From Chryseobacterium sp. MA9 (GTDB lineage Bacteria > Bacteroidota > Bacteroidia > Flavobacteriales > Weeksellaceae), in the NCBI RefSeq assembly GCF_024399315.1, contig NZ_CP075170.1, positions 4,725,501-4,789,500 on the forward strand: a stretch of 64,000 nt of DNA, given 5' to 3'. Shown here piece after piece: positions 16,786 to 24,798 of this stretch; the stretch's first letter is position 1; the number at the start of each line of letters is the position of its first letter. A model generated the notes under the pieces. It was not told the DNA's origin. It made no database searches and saw only the letters and a list, made by a program, of their open reading frames with translations. The position numbers and the translations under genes were made by a program.

Positions 16786-17352
16786 TTAAATATTTTTGGG
16801 TTCGAATTGATTTTCTTTTTCCGAGAACTTGATAAGGCAGAAGACGGCATAATTCAGCATATCGAAATAGTTGGCATCAAGCCCTTCCGAAACGATTGTT
16901 TTTCCCTGATTGTCCTCAATCTGCTTAGTTCTTAATACTTTCTGATAAATAAGATCCGTGATTGAAGAAATTCTCATATCTCTCCATGCCTCACCATAGT
17001 CATGATTTTTTCTTTCCATCAAAGCCTTTGCCTCATTGGCATATTTGTCATACAGACCTAAAATTTCATCTTTATTTTCATTGAAATCATTGGAAAGACC
17101 TTTCTCAAGCTGAATAAGTCCAATGATAGAGTAGTTCACAATGGCAATAAATTCATCTTCCTCACTCTCATCCACCATTTTTTTATCAGTCATCTGCAGC
17201 GTACGGATCCTGTTGACTTTGATGTAAATCTGATCTGTAATGGAACTCGGTCTTAACACCCTCCATGCTGCACCATAATCCTGTAATTTTTTACCGAAAA
17301 GATCACGGCACTGACTGATAACTTTCTCGAACTGTACTGATGTTTTTAGCAT
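16786..17352 (-). CDS. DUF1599 protein with internal duplication
   Basis: The 188-residue protein has two copies of the same module: KLQDYGAAWRVLRPSSITDQ (about 22-41) and KNHDYGEAWRDMRISSITDL (about 114-133), each followed by IYxKVxRxxxI. This is the DUF1599 signature (also called a nucleotide-modification-associated domain), thought to be related to the all-alpha NTP pyrophosphohydrolase fold. It heads the cluster that runs to tpiA and has a TATATTTG promoter box 18 nt upstream. Its enzymatic role is not established. Confidence 0.8.
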   Translation of the reverse strand: MLKTSVQFEKVISQCRDLFGKKLQDYGAAWRVLRPSSITDQIYIKVNRIRTLQMTDKKMVDESEEDEFIAIVNYSIIGLIQLEKGLSNDFNENKDEILGLYDKYANEAKALMERKNHDYGEAWRDMRISSITDLIYQKVLRTKQIEDNQGKTIVSEGLDANYFDMLNYAVFCLIKFSEKENQFEPKNI

Positions 17353-17369
17353 AAATTTTCTTAATCTTC

Positions 17370-17377
17370 CAAATATA
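17370..17377 (-). promoter_or_regulatory. -7 box TATATTTG for the DUF1599-tpiA operon
   Basis: The minus strand reads TATATTTGG, a perfect TAnnTTTG element, ending 18 nt ahead of the DUF1599 start at 17352. Confidence 0.5.
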
Positions 17378-17385
17378 CGAATTCG

Positions 17386-17640
17386 GTTTTAGATTTTTGA
17401 ATTTGATGAGCTGAGTTTGTGAGTCAGAGGGTTTGAGAGTGGGAGAGTTCGAGTATTTCGGATTCTTGATGCGGATTTCGAGTAGTTAGGTGTTAGAGTT
17501 TGAGAGTGAGAGAGTTTTAGATTAGAAAGTATTTGAGGAAAAAGTTTCAAGATTCGATTTACTGAGTTCTGGGATTTGAGAGTGTACATTTAGCTTCCAA
17601 CCTCCAGCTTCTAGCTTCCAGCCTATAATTTTTAATTTCT
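17386..17640. repeat. Low-complexity intergenic repeats between DUF1599 and folP
   Basis: This 372-nt gap (17353-17724) has no convincing gene. It holds degenerate repeats of GAGTTTGAGAGTGAGAGAGT-type units (about 17409-17520) and CCAGCTTCTAGCTTCCAGCC-type units (about 17591-17622). A 66-codon frame on the minus strand here merely reads the repeats. Confidence 0.5.
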
Positions 17641-17664
17641 TCTCATTAAAAACTCATAAATCAC

Positions 17665-17673
17665 TAATTTTGC
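17665..17673 (+). promoter_or_regulatory. -7 box TAATTTTGC for folP
   Basis: A perfect TAnnTTTGC element 51 nt ahead of the folP start. No clear TTG is seen at -33. Confidence 0.55.
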
Positions 17674-17724
17674 ACCACAAATCATTTATCAACTATTAAC
17701 TCTCATCCATCAATAATAACTTCC

Positions 17725-18567
17725 ATGCTCTCCAACCCTCAAATTCACTCAATCAACTGCAACGGTCGTTTAGTACAACTGGACACTCCAAAGATCATGG
17801 GAATCCTGAATCTGACTCCGGATTCATTCTCTGACGGTGGAAAATTTAATAATGAAAAATCAGCACTGAATCATGCCGAAAAGCTGTTAAAAGAAGGAGC
17901 TGAAATATTGGATATCGGTCCTCAGTCTACACGTCCCAATGCTGATTTTTTAAGTACTGAAGAAGAAATAAACAGAATCGGAAATCTTATTTCTCTGATC
18001 AAAAAAGAATTTCCGGAAGCTCTGATTTCCCTTGATACTTTTTATGCAGAAACAGTGAAATTCGGATTTAACGAAGGAATTGATCTGATTAATGATATTT
18101 CAGGCGGACAGTATGATGCAAAAATGTTTGATACAGCTGCTGAAACGAAGCTTCCTTACATCCTCATGCATGTAAATCCTTCCTACCAAACCATGCATGA
18201 TAAAATAAAATTTGAAGATATTACGCTGGAAGTGAACCGGTATTTCTCCCAAAAAACGAAAGAACTTTTAGAAAAAGGAGTGAATGATATCATTCTTGAT
18301 CCCGGTTTTGGTTTCGGAAAAACAGTAGAAGATCAGATGAAAATGATCCATGAAGTTGAATATCTCGGATTTGAAAAATTCCCTCTTTTAATAGGTATTT
18401 CCAGAAAGTCATTTATCTATAAACCGCTCGGAAAATCACCTCTGGATATCAATGAAGAAACTCAGAAACTTCATATGAAAGTGTTGGAGCAGGGCGCAAA
18501 AATTTTAAGAGTTCATGATGTGGCTGAAGCAAAGAAAATACTGACCCGTTTTTTACGAAAAAAATAA
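17725..18567 (+). CDS. folP: Dihydropteroate synthase
   Basis: The 280-residue TIM-barrel enzyme joins para-aminobenzoate to hydroxymethyl-dihydropterin diphosphate in folate synthesis. Signatures are GILNLTPDSFSDGGKF (about 26-41), GAEILDIGPQSTRP, ISLDTF, NDISGG, DPGFGFGKT and GISRKSFI, all with the expected binding residues. Its length is normal. It is divergent from the DUF1599 cluster. The ilv promoter starts only 16 nt after its stop with no terminator in between, so some folP transcripts may read into the ilv leader. Confidence 0.95.
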   Translation: MLSNPQIHSINCNGRLVQLDTPKIMGILNLTPDSFSDGGKFNNEKSALNHAEKLLKEGAEILDIGPQSTRPNADFLSTEEEINRIGNLISLIKKEFPEALISLDTFYAETVKFGFNEGIDLINDISGGQYDAKMFDTAAETKLPYILMHVNPSYQTMHDKIKFEDITLEVNRYFSQKTKELLEKGVNDIILDPGFGFGKTVEDQMKMIHEVEYLGFEKFPLLIGISRKSFIYKPLGKSPLDINEETQKLHMKVLEQGAKILRVHDVAEAKKILTRFLRKK

Positions 18568-18583
18568 AAAGTGTGAAAAAAAC

Positions 18584-18613
18584 TTGTGAGTAATTAAAAA
18601 GTTTATACATTTG
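18584..18613 (+). promoter_or_regulatory. Promoter of the ilv operon
   Basis: TTG (18584-18586), a 19-nt spacer and TACATTTG (18606-18613) match the Bacteroidota primary-sigma consensus (TTG-N19-TAnnTTTG). Given the usual distance from this box, transcription should begin near 18617-18620, at or next to the ATG of the first leader peptide (18618). Confidence 0.8.
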
Positions 18614-18617
18614 CAAT

Positions 18618-18701
18618 ATGAATTTTACGAATCAGAAAAATATTATTGTCATTTCTATTATTGCTGTTGTCATTAGCAACAGTAAGGAAACGGCATTTTA
18701 A
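18618..18701 (+). CDS. ilv leader peptide 1 (27 aa, Ile/Val-rich)
   Basis: The frame reads ATG to TAA in 28 codons. Residues 9-19 are IIVISIIAVVI: six Ile and three Val in eleven positions, with no Leu anywhere. That fits a control peptide on which ribosomes stall when charged Ile- or Val-tRNA is short. The Ile/Val run overlaps a small hairpin, GCTGTTG/CAACAGT (18663-18669 with 18677-18683). The last codons contain GAAACGG (18687-18693), which can pair with the 5' arm of the following terminator. It probably starts at the very 5' end of the mRNA and so may be leaderless. Confidence 0.8.
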   Translation: MNFTNQKNIIVISIIAVVISNSKETAF

Positions 18702-18725
18702 ATAGATTTAATTTAAATTATATAT

Positions 18726-18757
18726 AAAACCGTTTCAAATGATGAAACGGTTTTTTT
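18726..18757 (+). terminator. ilv attenuator 1
   Basis: AAACCGTTTCA (18727-18737) pairs with TGAAACGGTTT (18743-18753) around a 5-nt loop and runs into seven Ts. The CCGTTTC in its 5' arm (18730-18736) can instead pair with GAAACGG (18687-18693) inside leader peptide 1, which would block the terminator. A ribosome resting at the leader stop codon (18699) would cover GAAACGG and favour termination; one stalled on the Ile/Val codons would leave it free. Confidence 0.85.
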
Positions 18758-18783
18758 GTTTTAATTTTTTATAGTACAAGAGT

Positions 18784-18840
18784 ATGTATCAGTTATTATC
18801 AGTAATTATTATCGTCATTATTATTCCCTTGCGTCTGTGA
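18784..18840 (+). CDS. ilv leader peptide 2 (18 aa, Leu/Ile/Val-rich)
   Basis: The frame ATG to TGA encodes MYQLLSVIIIVIIIPLRL: 12 of 18 residues are Leu (4), Ile (6) or Val (2). This composition is not credible as an ordinary short frame and is what a branched-chain control peptide should look like. Unlike leader 1 it includes Leu codons. The stop codon overlaps GTGAGA (18837-18842), which is complementary to TCTCAC in the second terminator. No separate promoter is visible between attenuator 1 and this peptide, so it should be translated only on transcripts that pass attenuator 1. Confidence 0.78.
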   Translation: MYQLLSVIIIVIIIPLRL

Positions 18841-18870
18841 GAAGGAAAGTGTATGACTGTACATATATTG

Positions 18871-18901
18871 AGCCCTCTCACAACGTGAGAGGGCTTTTTT
18901 T
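18871..18901 (+). terminator. ilv attenuator 2
   Basis: AGCCCTCTCAC (18871-18881) pairs perfectly with GTGAGAGGGCT (18885-18895) around a 3-nt loop and is followed by a T run. Its 5' arm can alternatively pair with the segment around the leader-2 stop codon: GTGAGA (18837-18842) with TCTCAC (18876-18881), plus GG (18844-18845) with CC after one mismatch. It lies 34 nt ahead of ilvE. Confidence 0.87.
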
Positions 18902-18934
18902 ATTCCCATTTTTAAATTTTTTAAACCTTATAAC

Positions 18935-19807
18935 ATGTATTACAACGACGACACGACCATCTACTTTGACGGAAAATTTATGAAAGCGAAAGATGCCGGA
19001 ACAGACCTCTACGGACAATCACTTCACTATGGTTATTCTGTTTTTGAAGGAATTAAATCCTACAGCACAGATCAGGGAACCAGAATCTTCAAAGCAAAAG
19101 AACACTACGAAAGACTGAAAAAATCAGCAGAACTGATGCACATTCCCTTTGATTATTCCGTAGAACAGCTTACTGATCTTACTTACGAACTTCTGGAACG
19201 TAATGGTTTCACAGATGCTTATATCCGTCCGTTGGTCACATGTTCACCCAATATGTCACTTTCAAAAGGACAAAAATCTTATCTGTCACTTCTTGCCTGG
19301 GAATGGAATAACGGCTATCTGGCAGACAAAATGAAAATTATGACTTCCCCTTTTCAACGTCCTAATCCTAAAGCTTTCAAGGTTGAAGCCAAAGTAGGTG
19401 GCCATTATGTAAACTCAATATTGGCTTGTCAAGACGCTAAAGACAAAGGTTATGATGAAGCGCTGGTACTGGATGAAAACGGAAACGTTGCCGAAAGCTC
19501 AGGTGCCAATGTTTTCTACGAAAAAGACGGAGTTTTATATACTCCGGCCAAAGGAAGTATCCTTCCGGGAATCACTAGACAAACCGTGATGGAAATTTGT
19601 AATAAGCTTGATATTCCTGTAAAAGAGACTTTTTTTAAACCGGAAGAAATGAGAGGTGCAGATGCCGGTTTTTTCTGTGGTACAGCAGCAGAAATTGTTG
19701 CCCTGAATTCACTTGATGATATTCCTTTTACCAAAAACTGGGAAGATACTGCAAGCGGGAGAGTACAGCAGGCATATTTGAAATTGGTAAGAGTTCTGTC
19801 ATTGTAA
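18935..19807 (+). CDS. ilvE: Branched-chain amino acid aminotransferase
   Basis: The 290-residue class-IV PLP aminotransferase performs the last step of Leu, Ile and Val synthesis (keto acid + Glu). The PLP Lys lies in VEAKVGGHYVNSI (about 150-162), and the downstream motifs EALVLDENGNVAESSGANVF and LPGITRQTVMEI are typical. The length is normal for the short bacterial form. It is the first structural gene after the double attenuator. A 180-nt gap to ilvD contains no terminator. Confidence 0.92.
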   Translation: MYYNDDTTIYFDGKFMKAKDAGTDLYGQSLHYGYSVFEGIKSYSTDQGTRIFKAKEHYERLKKSAELMHIPFDYSVEQLTDLTYELLERNGFTDAYIRPLVTCSPNMSLSKGQKSYLSLLAWEWNNGYLADKMKIMTSPFQRPNPKAFKVEAKVGGHYVNSILACQDAKDKGYDEALVLDENGNVAESSGANVFYEKDGVLYTPAKGSILPGITRQTVMEICNKLDIPVKETFFKPEEMRGADAGFFCGTAAEIVALNSLDDIPFTKNWEDTASGRVQQAYLKLVRVLSL

Positions 19808-19987
19808 ATTTTTATGGTTTAAGTATTTAATTATCAATCAAATACATCTATTTTTTAAACGGTTGAGTATTGTAGTTTTTAGAAAAACCGAAAATGAAAA
19901 GAATATTACAAAATGTAGTTTTGGATCGAAATTTAGTAAAGAACTCCAATTTAAGAAGAGGAAAAGAATAGAAAATGCAGTAAAAAT

Positions 19988-21670
19988 ATGTTAAATAAAT
20001 ATTCAAAAACATTCACGCAGAACAGTGAGCAACCCGCAGCCAAAGCAATGTTGTACGGGATAGGATTTACAGAAGAAGATATGCACAAGGCTCAGGTAGG
20101 AATTGCCAGTATGGGGTATGACGGAAATACCTGCAATATGCATTTGAATGATCTGGCTCAGGTTGTAAAAAAAGGAACATGGAATCATGGGTTAGCCGGA
20201 TTGGTTTTTAACACAATCGGAGTAAGTGATGGTATGAGCAATGGAACAGATGGAATGCGTTATTCTCTGGTAAGCCGTGATGTAATTGCAGACAGTATCG
20301 AAGCGATCTGCGGAGCACAATACTACGACGGATTGATCGCATTGCCAGGATGCGACAAAAATATGCCGGGAACTATCATCGCAATGGGAAGGCTGAACAG
20401 ACCATCCATCATGGTGTATGGAGGAACAATTGCTCCAGGCTGCTACAAAGGTGAACAGCTTAACATTGTTTCTGCTTTTGAAGCATTAGGGAAAAAGATT
20501 GCCGGAGAAATCACTGAAGAAGATTTTGATGGTGTTGTAAAGAATTCCTGCCCAGGCGCAGGTGCATGCGGTGGAATGTATACTGCCAATACAATGGCTT
20601 CCGCGATAGAAGCATTAGGAATGAGTCTTCCATATTCCTCTTCCAACCCAGCCTTAAGCAAAGAAAAACAGGAAGAATGCCTTGAAGCAGGAAAATACCT
20701 GAAAGTATTATTGGAAAAAGATATTAAACCTTCGGATATCATGACCCGTAAAGCCTTTGAAAATGCTCTTCGCATGATTGTTATTCTCGGAGGAAGTACC
20801 AATGCGGTTTTACATTTCATAGCCATGGCAAAAAGTGTTGGAGTGCCGCTTACTCAGGATGATTTCCAAAAGATGAGTGATAAAACTCCAGTACTGGCAG
20901 ATCTGAAACCCAGCGGAAAATACCTGATGCAGGATCTGTATGAACACGGAGGAATACCATCAGTAATGAAATATCTTTTAAATCAGGGATTATTACACGG
21001 TGATTGCTTAACAGTAACAGGAAAAACATTAGCAGAGAATTTAGAAAATGTTCCTGATCTGGATTTCAATACACAGAAAATCATAAAACCATTGTCAGAG
21101 CCTGTAAAAGCTACCGGACACCTGAGAATATTATACGGAAATCTTGCTGAAAAAGGAAGCGTGGCAAAGATCACAGGTAAAGAGGGAGAACGTTTCGTAG
21201 GAAAAGCCCGTGTATTTGATGGTGAAAAGAATCTGATCAGAGGAATTCAGGATGGAACCGTACAGCATGGCGATGTCATTGTTATCCGTCATGAAGGACC
21301 GAAAGGTGCTCCTGGAATGCCTGAAATGCTGAAACCTACCAGTGCACTGATAGGAGCAGGTCTTGGAAGCAGCGTCGCTTTGATTACAGACGGAAGATTT
21401 AGCGGAGGAACCCACGGATTTGTAGTTGGGCACATCACTCCAGAAGCTCACGAAGGAGGTTTGATAGCCTTTGTAAATGATGATGACCTGATTGAAATTG
21501 ATGCCGTAAACAACACCATACAGCTCAAAGTTTCGGAAGAAGAAATAGAAAAAAGAAAGAAAGATTGGCAAAAACCGCCTCTTAAAGTACAGAAAGGATT
21601 GCTTTATAAATATGCATTAACAGTATCATCAGCGGCAGAAGGCTGTGTAACAGACGAAATCACTCAATAA
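19988..21670 (+). CDS. ilvD: Dihydroxy-acid dehydratase
   Basis: The 560-residue enzyme dehydrates dihydroxy acids to the keto acids of Val and Ile. Iron-sulfur cysteines are visible in PGCDKNMPG and NSCPGAGACGGMYTANT, and the ILGGSTNAVLH and DGRFSGGTHGFVVGH motifs complete the IlvD/Edd signature. Length is normal. It is followed 6 nt later by ilvB. Confidence 0.96.
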   Translation: MLNKYSKTFTQNSEQPAAKAMLYGIGFTEEDMHKAQVGIASMGYDGNTCNMHLNDLAQVVKKGTWNHGLAGLVFNTIGVSDGMSNGTDGMRYSLVSRDVIADSIEAICGAQYYDGLIALPGCDKNMPGTIIAMGRLNRPSIMVYGGTIAPGCYKGEQLNIVSAFEALGKKIAGEITEEDFDGVVKNSCPGAGACGGMYTANTMASAIEALGMSLPYSSSNPALSKEKQEECLEAGKYLKVLLEKDIKPSDIMTRKAFENALRMIVILGGSTNAVLHFIAMAKSVGVPLTQDDFQKMSDKTPVLADLKPSGKYLMQDLYEHGGIPSVMKYLLNQGLLHGDCLTVTGKTLAENLENVPDLDFNTQKIIKPLSEPVKATGHLRILYGNLAEKGSVAKITGKEGERFVGKARVFDGEKNLIRGIQDGTVQHGDVIVIRHEGPKGAPGMPEMLKPTSALIGAGLGSSVALITDGRFSGGTHGFVVGHITPEAHEGGLIAFVNDDDLIEIDAVNNTIQLKVSEEEIEKRKKDWQKPPLKVQKGLLYKYALTVSSAAEGCVTDEITQ

Positions 21671-21676
21671 AAGTAT

Positions 21677-23401
21677 ATGGAAAACCTGAATTTATCAACA
21701 GAAATACAACTTAGCGGAAGCCGGATCATTTTGGAGGCATTTCTTAACGAAGGCATAAAAACAGTTTTCGGATATCCGGGAGGTGCTATTATTCCTATTT
21801 ATGATGCTCTTTACGACTATCAGGAGAACCTGAAACATATACTTGTACGTCACGAACAAGCTGCAGTACATGCGGCACAGGGTTTAGCAAGAGTCTCAGG
21901 GGAAGTTGGTGTTGTATTGGCTACCAGCGGTCCCGGCGCGACCAATCTCGTAACCGGTTTAGCTGATGCACTATTGGATAATACTCCTTTGGTATGCATT
22001 ACAGGGCAGGTTTTTGAACACCTTCTCGGAACTGATGCCTTTCAGGAAATAGATGTAATGAACGTCACGAGCCCGGTTACCAAATGGAATTATCAGGTAA
22101 CCGATGCTAATGAGCTTCCCGAAGTATTGGCAAAAGCATTTTACATTGCAAAATCAGGTCGTCCAGGTCCTGTATTGATTGATGTTACCAAAAATGCCCA
22201 GCTGCAGTCTGTTGATTATAAAGGATATTCTCCATGTCAATCATTGAGAAGTTATAAACCAGATCCCAATTTATGTTTTGAAAGTATTGAAAAAGCAGCG
22301 GAACTGATCAATAATGCAGAGAAGCCATTTATCATTGCTGGACAGGGGATTATGCTGGGGAAAGCTGAAAAAGAGTTTTTAGAGTTTGCCGAAAAATCAG
22401 GAATTCCGGTAGCATGGACGGTTTTAGGAATGAGCGCCATTCCTACCGATCATCCCCAAGCTGTAGGAATGGTAGGAATGCACGGAAACTATGGCCCGAA
22501 TATATTAACCAACGAATGTGATGTTCTGATTGCTGTCGGAATGAGATTCGATGACCGCGTAACCGGAAGACTGGATCAGTATGCGAAACAGGCAAAAATC
22601 ATTCACCTTGATATTGATAACGCAGAGATTAATAAAAATGTAAAAGTTGATGTTCCGGTTCTTGGAAACTGTAAACATACGCTTCCATTTCTTACAAAAT
22701 GGATTGTGAAAAGAGAACATCCGGAATGGCATGAGAGATTTAAAAAATGTCATGAAATTGAAAGTATCCAATTGATCAATACAGAGCTTTACCCTGAAGA
22801 AGGCGAGATTACAATGGGAGAAGTTATCCGTTACCTGAATGAGATGACAAAAGGGAATGCGGTTATTGTAACCGATGTGGGGCAGCATCAGATGGCAACA
22901 TGCCGTTACTCTCATTTCAAACATTCCCGAACCAACGTCACAAGTGGAGGGCTTGGGACTATGGGATTCTGTCTTCCTGCTGCAATAGGAGCATCTTATG
23001 CAGAGACCAACCGTCCTGTTATTGCGGTGATGGGTGATGGTGGAGCTCAGATGAATATTCAGGAACTGGGAACTATAATGCAGTATCATCCGGAAGTAAA
23101 GATTTTAATTCTGAATAATTGCTATCTCGGAATGGTGAGACAGTGGCAGGAATTGTTTCACGAAGAAAGATATTCCTCAGTAGATATTCAGAGTCCGGAT
23201 TTTGTTCAGGTAGCAAAGGGGTACAATATATCAGGAAAGAAAGTATCCGAGAGAGAAGACTTGAAGTGGGCTCTCCGTGAAATGCTTGATCATAAAGGTG
23301 CTTTCCTCCTTGAAGTAATGACAGGAAAAGAACACAATGTATTTCCGATGATTCCGCAGGGAAAAAGTGTTTCGGAGATTGTATTAAATAATAAAGCTTA
23401 A
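21677..23401 (+). CDS. ilvB: Acetolactate synthase, large subunit
   Basis: The 574-residue ThDP enzyme condenses pyruvate with pyruvate or 2-oxobutyrate, the committed step for Val/Leu and Ile. The conserved activating Glu is in VRHEQAAVHAAQG, and the ThDP/Mg motif is MGDGGAQMNIQELGTI with the downstream Asn in LNNCYLGMVRQW. The FAD-binding middle domain is complete. It lies 6 nt after ilvD and 10 nt before ilvN, so the two subunits are produced together. Confidence 0.96.
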   Translation: MENLNLSTEIQLSGSRIILEAFLNEGIKTVFGYPGGAIIPIYDALYDYQENLKHILVRHEQAAVHAAQGLARVSGEVGVVLATSGPGATNLVTGLADALLDNTPLVCITGQVFEHLLGTDAFQEIDVMNVTSPVTKWNYQVTDANELPEVLAKAFYIAKSGRPGPVLIDVTKNAQLQSVDYKGYSPCQSLRSYKPDPNLCFESIEKAAELINNAEKPFIIAGQGIMLGKAEKEFLEFAEKSGIPVAWTVLGMSAIPTDHPQAVGMVGMHGNYGPNILTNECDVLIAVGMRFDDRVTGRLDQYAKQAKIIHLDIDNAEINKNVKVDVPVLGNCKHTLPFLTKWIVKREHPEWHERFKKCHEIESIQLINTELYPEEGEITMGEVIRYLNEMTKGNAVIVTDVGQHQMATCRYSHFKHSRTNVTSGGLGTMGFCLPAAIGASYAETNRPVIAVMGDGGAQMNIQELGTIMQYHPEVKILILNNCYLGMVRQWQELFHEERYSSVDIQSPDFVQVAKGYNISGKKVSEREDLKWALREMLDHKGAFLLEVMTGKEHNVFPMIPQGKSVSEIVLNNKA

Positions 23402-23411
23402 AAATAAAAAG

Positions 23412-23693
23412 ATGAAAACAGATCATAAAGAATACACCATTACGGCGTACACAGAAGATTATTTAGGGTTAATCGGACGGATTAATGCTATTTTTTCAAG
23501 AAGAAGAATTTCTATGGTGACCTTCAATGTAGGTCCTTCCGAAATAGAAAAAGTAAAAAAGTTTGTCATCGTAATCAGAGAAACAGAAGACTCTGTTCAG
23601 AAGATCAGCAGACAAATGGAAAAGCAGGTAGACGTTCTGGAAGTACATTATCACAGAAATCCATACCTGACGGCAGTAGAATATGCCAGCTAA
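23412..23693 (+). CDS. ilvN: Acetolactate synthase, small regulatory subunit (minimal ACT form)
   Basis: At 93 residues this contains just one ACT domain (YTITAYTEDYLGLIGRINAI near the start). E. coli IlvN has a similar short length, whereas IlvH-type subunits of about 160 residues carry an extra C-terminal domain. The ACT domain normally binds valine and inhibits the large subunit. It follows ilvB by 10 nt. Feedback sensitivity cannot be read from the sequence. Confidence 0.9.
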   Translation: MKTDHKEYTITAYTEDYLGLIGRINAIFSRRRISMVTFNVGPSEIEKVKKFVIVIRETEDSVQKISRQMEKQVDVLEVHYHRNPYLTAVEYAS

Positions 23694-23740
23694 GAATAAA
23701 AATTAAACATCACAATCAATAATAAATAAAATCAAAGAAA

Positions 23741-24787
23741 ATGGCAAAATTGAATTTTGGAGGAGTAGAAGAGAATGTAGTAACAAGAGAAGAATTTCCG
23801 TTGGAAAAAGCTCAGGAAACATTAAAAAACGAAGTCGTAGCAGTGATCGGATATGGAGTACAGGGACCCGGACAGGCTTTGAACCAGAAAGATAACGGAA
23901 TTAATGTTATTGTAGGGCAGAGAAAAAACTCCAAATCATGGGATAAAGCAGTAGCAGACGGATTTGTACCGGGAGAAACTTTATTTGAAATCGAAGAAGC
24001 ATTGGAAAAAGGAACCATAATCTGCTACCTTCTGAGTGATGCCGCACAGATTGAATACTGGCCGAAAGTAAAACAGCATCTTACTCCAGGAAAAGCGTTA
24101 TACTTTTCTCATGGCTTCGGGATCACGTTCAGCGAGCGTACAGGAATTGTTCCTCCAGCCGATGTAGATGTATTTCTGGTAGCACCAAAAGGTTCAGGAA
24201 CTTCATTAAGAAGAATGTTCCTGCAGGACAGAGGTCTGAACAGCAGTTTTGCCGTTTATCAGGATGCTACAGGAAAAGCCAGAGAAAGAGTAACAGCATT
24301 AGGCATCGCAATAGGAAGCGGATATCTTTTTGAAACCGACTTTAAAAAAGAAGTATACAGTGATCTTGCCGGAGAGCGTGGAACATTGATGGGAGCTGTA
24401 CAGGGAATATTTGCCGCTCAGTATGATGTATTGAGAAAAAACGGACACAGCCCTTCCGAAGCCTTTAATGAAACCGTAGAAGAATTGACTCAGTCATTAA
24501 TGCCTTTAGTGGCAGAAAATGGAATGGACTGGATGTACGCCAATTGCAGCACAACAGCTCAGAGAGGAGCTTTAGACTGGTGGAAACGCTTCAGAGATGC
24601 TACTTCGCCTTTGTTTGAAGAACTATATGACAATGTAGCCAAAGGAAACGAAGCACAACGTTCAATCGACAGCAACAGCAAACCGGATTATCGTGAAAAA
24701 TTAGAAGTCGAACTTACTGAGCTGAGAGAAAGCGAAATGTGGAAAGCTGGTAAGACAGTACGAAGCCTGAGACCAGAAAACAATTAA
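23741..24787 (+). CDS. ilvC: Ketol-acid reductoisomerase
   Basis: The 348-residue class-I type enzyme converts acetolactate and acetohydroxybutyrate to dihydroxy acids using NADPH and Mg2+. The Rossmann motif VIGYGVQGPGQALNQ lies at about 36-50, followed by VIVGQRKNSKSW, whose Arg/Lys/Ser fit NADPH binding. The C-terminal knotted domain carries DLAGERGTLMGAVQGIFAAQ and EELTQSLMPLV with the metal-binding acidic residues. It follows ilvN by 47 nt. Confidence 0.95.
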   Translation: MAKLNFGGVEENVVTREEFPLEKAQETLKNEVVAVIGYGVQGPGQALNQKDNGINVIVGQRKNSKSWDKAVADGFVPGETLFEIEEALEKGTIICYLLSDAAQIEYWPKVKQHLTPGKALYFSHGFGITFSERTGIVPPADVDVFLVAPKGSGTSLRRMFLQDRGLNSSFAVYQDATGKARERVTALGIAIGSGYLFETDFKKEVYSDLAGERGTLMGAVQGIFAAQYDVLRKNGHSPSEAFNETVEELTQSLMPLVAENGMDWMYANCSTTAQRGALDWWKRFRDATSPLFEELYDNVAKGNEAQRSIDSNSKPDYREKLEVELTELRESEMWKAGKTVRSLRPENN

Positions 24788-24798
24788 TTACCAAACAG

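Noticed and set aside
17389..17589. 66-codon minus-strand frame between DUF1599 and folP
   Set aside because: It only translates degenerate GAGTTTGAGAGT-type repeats and has biased, low-complexity composition.
19894..19971. 25-codon frame in the ilvE-ilvD gap
   Set aside because: It has no branched-chain run, no terminator next to it and no distinct promoter, so it does not look like a third leader peptide.
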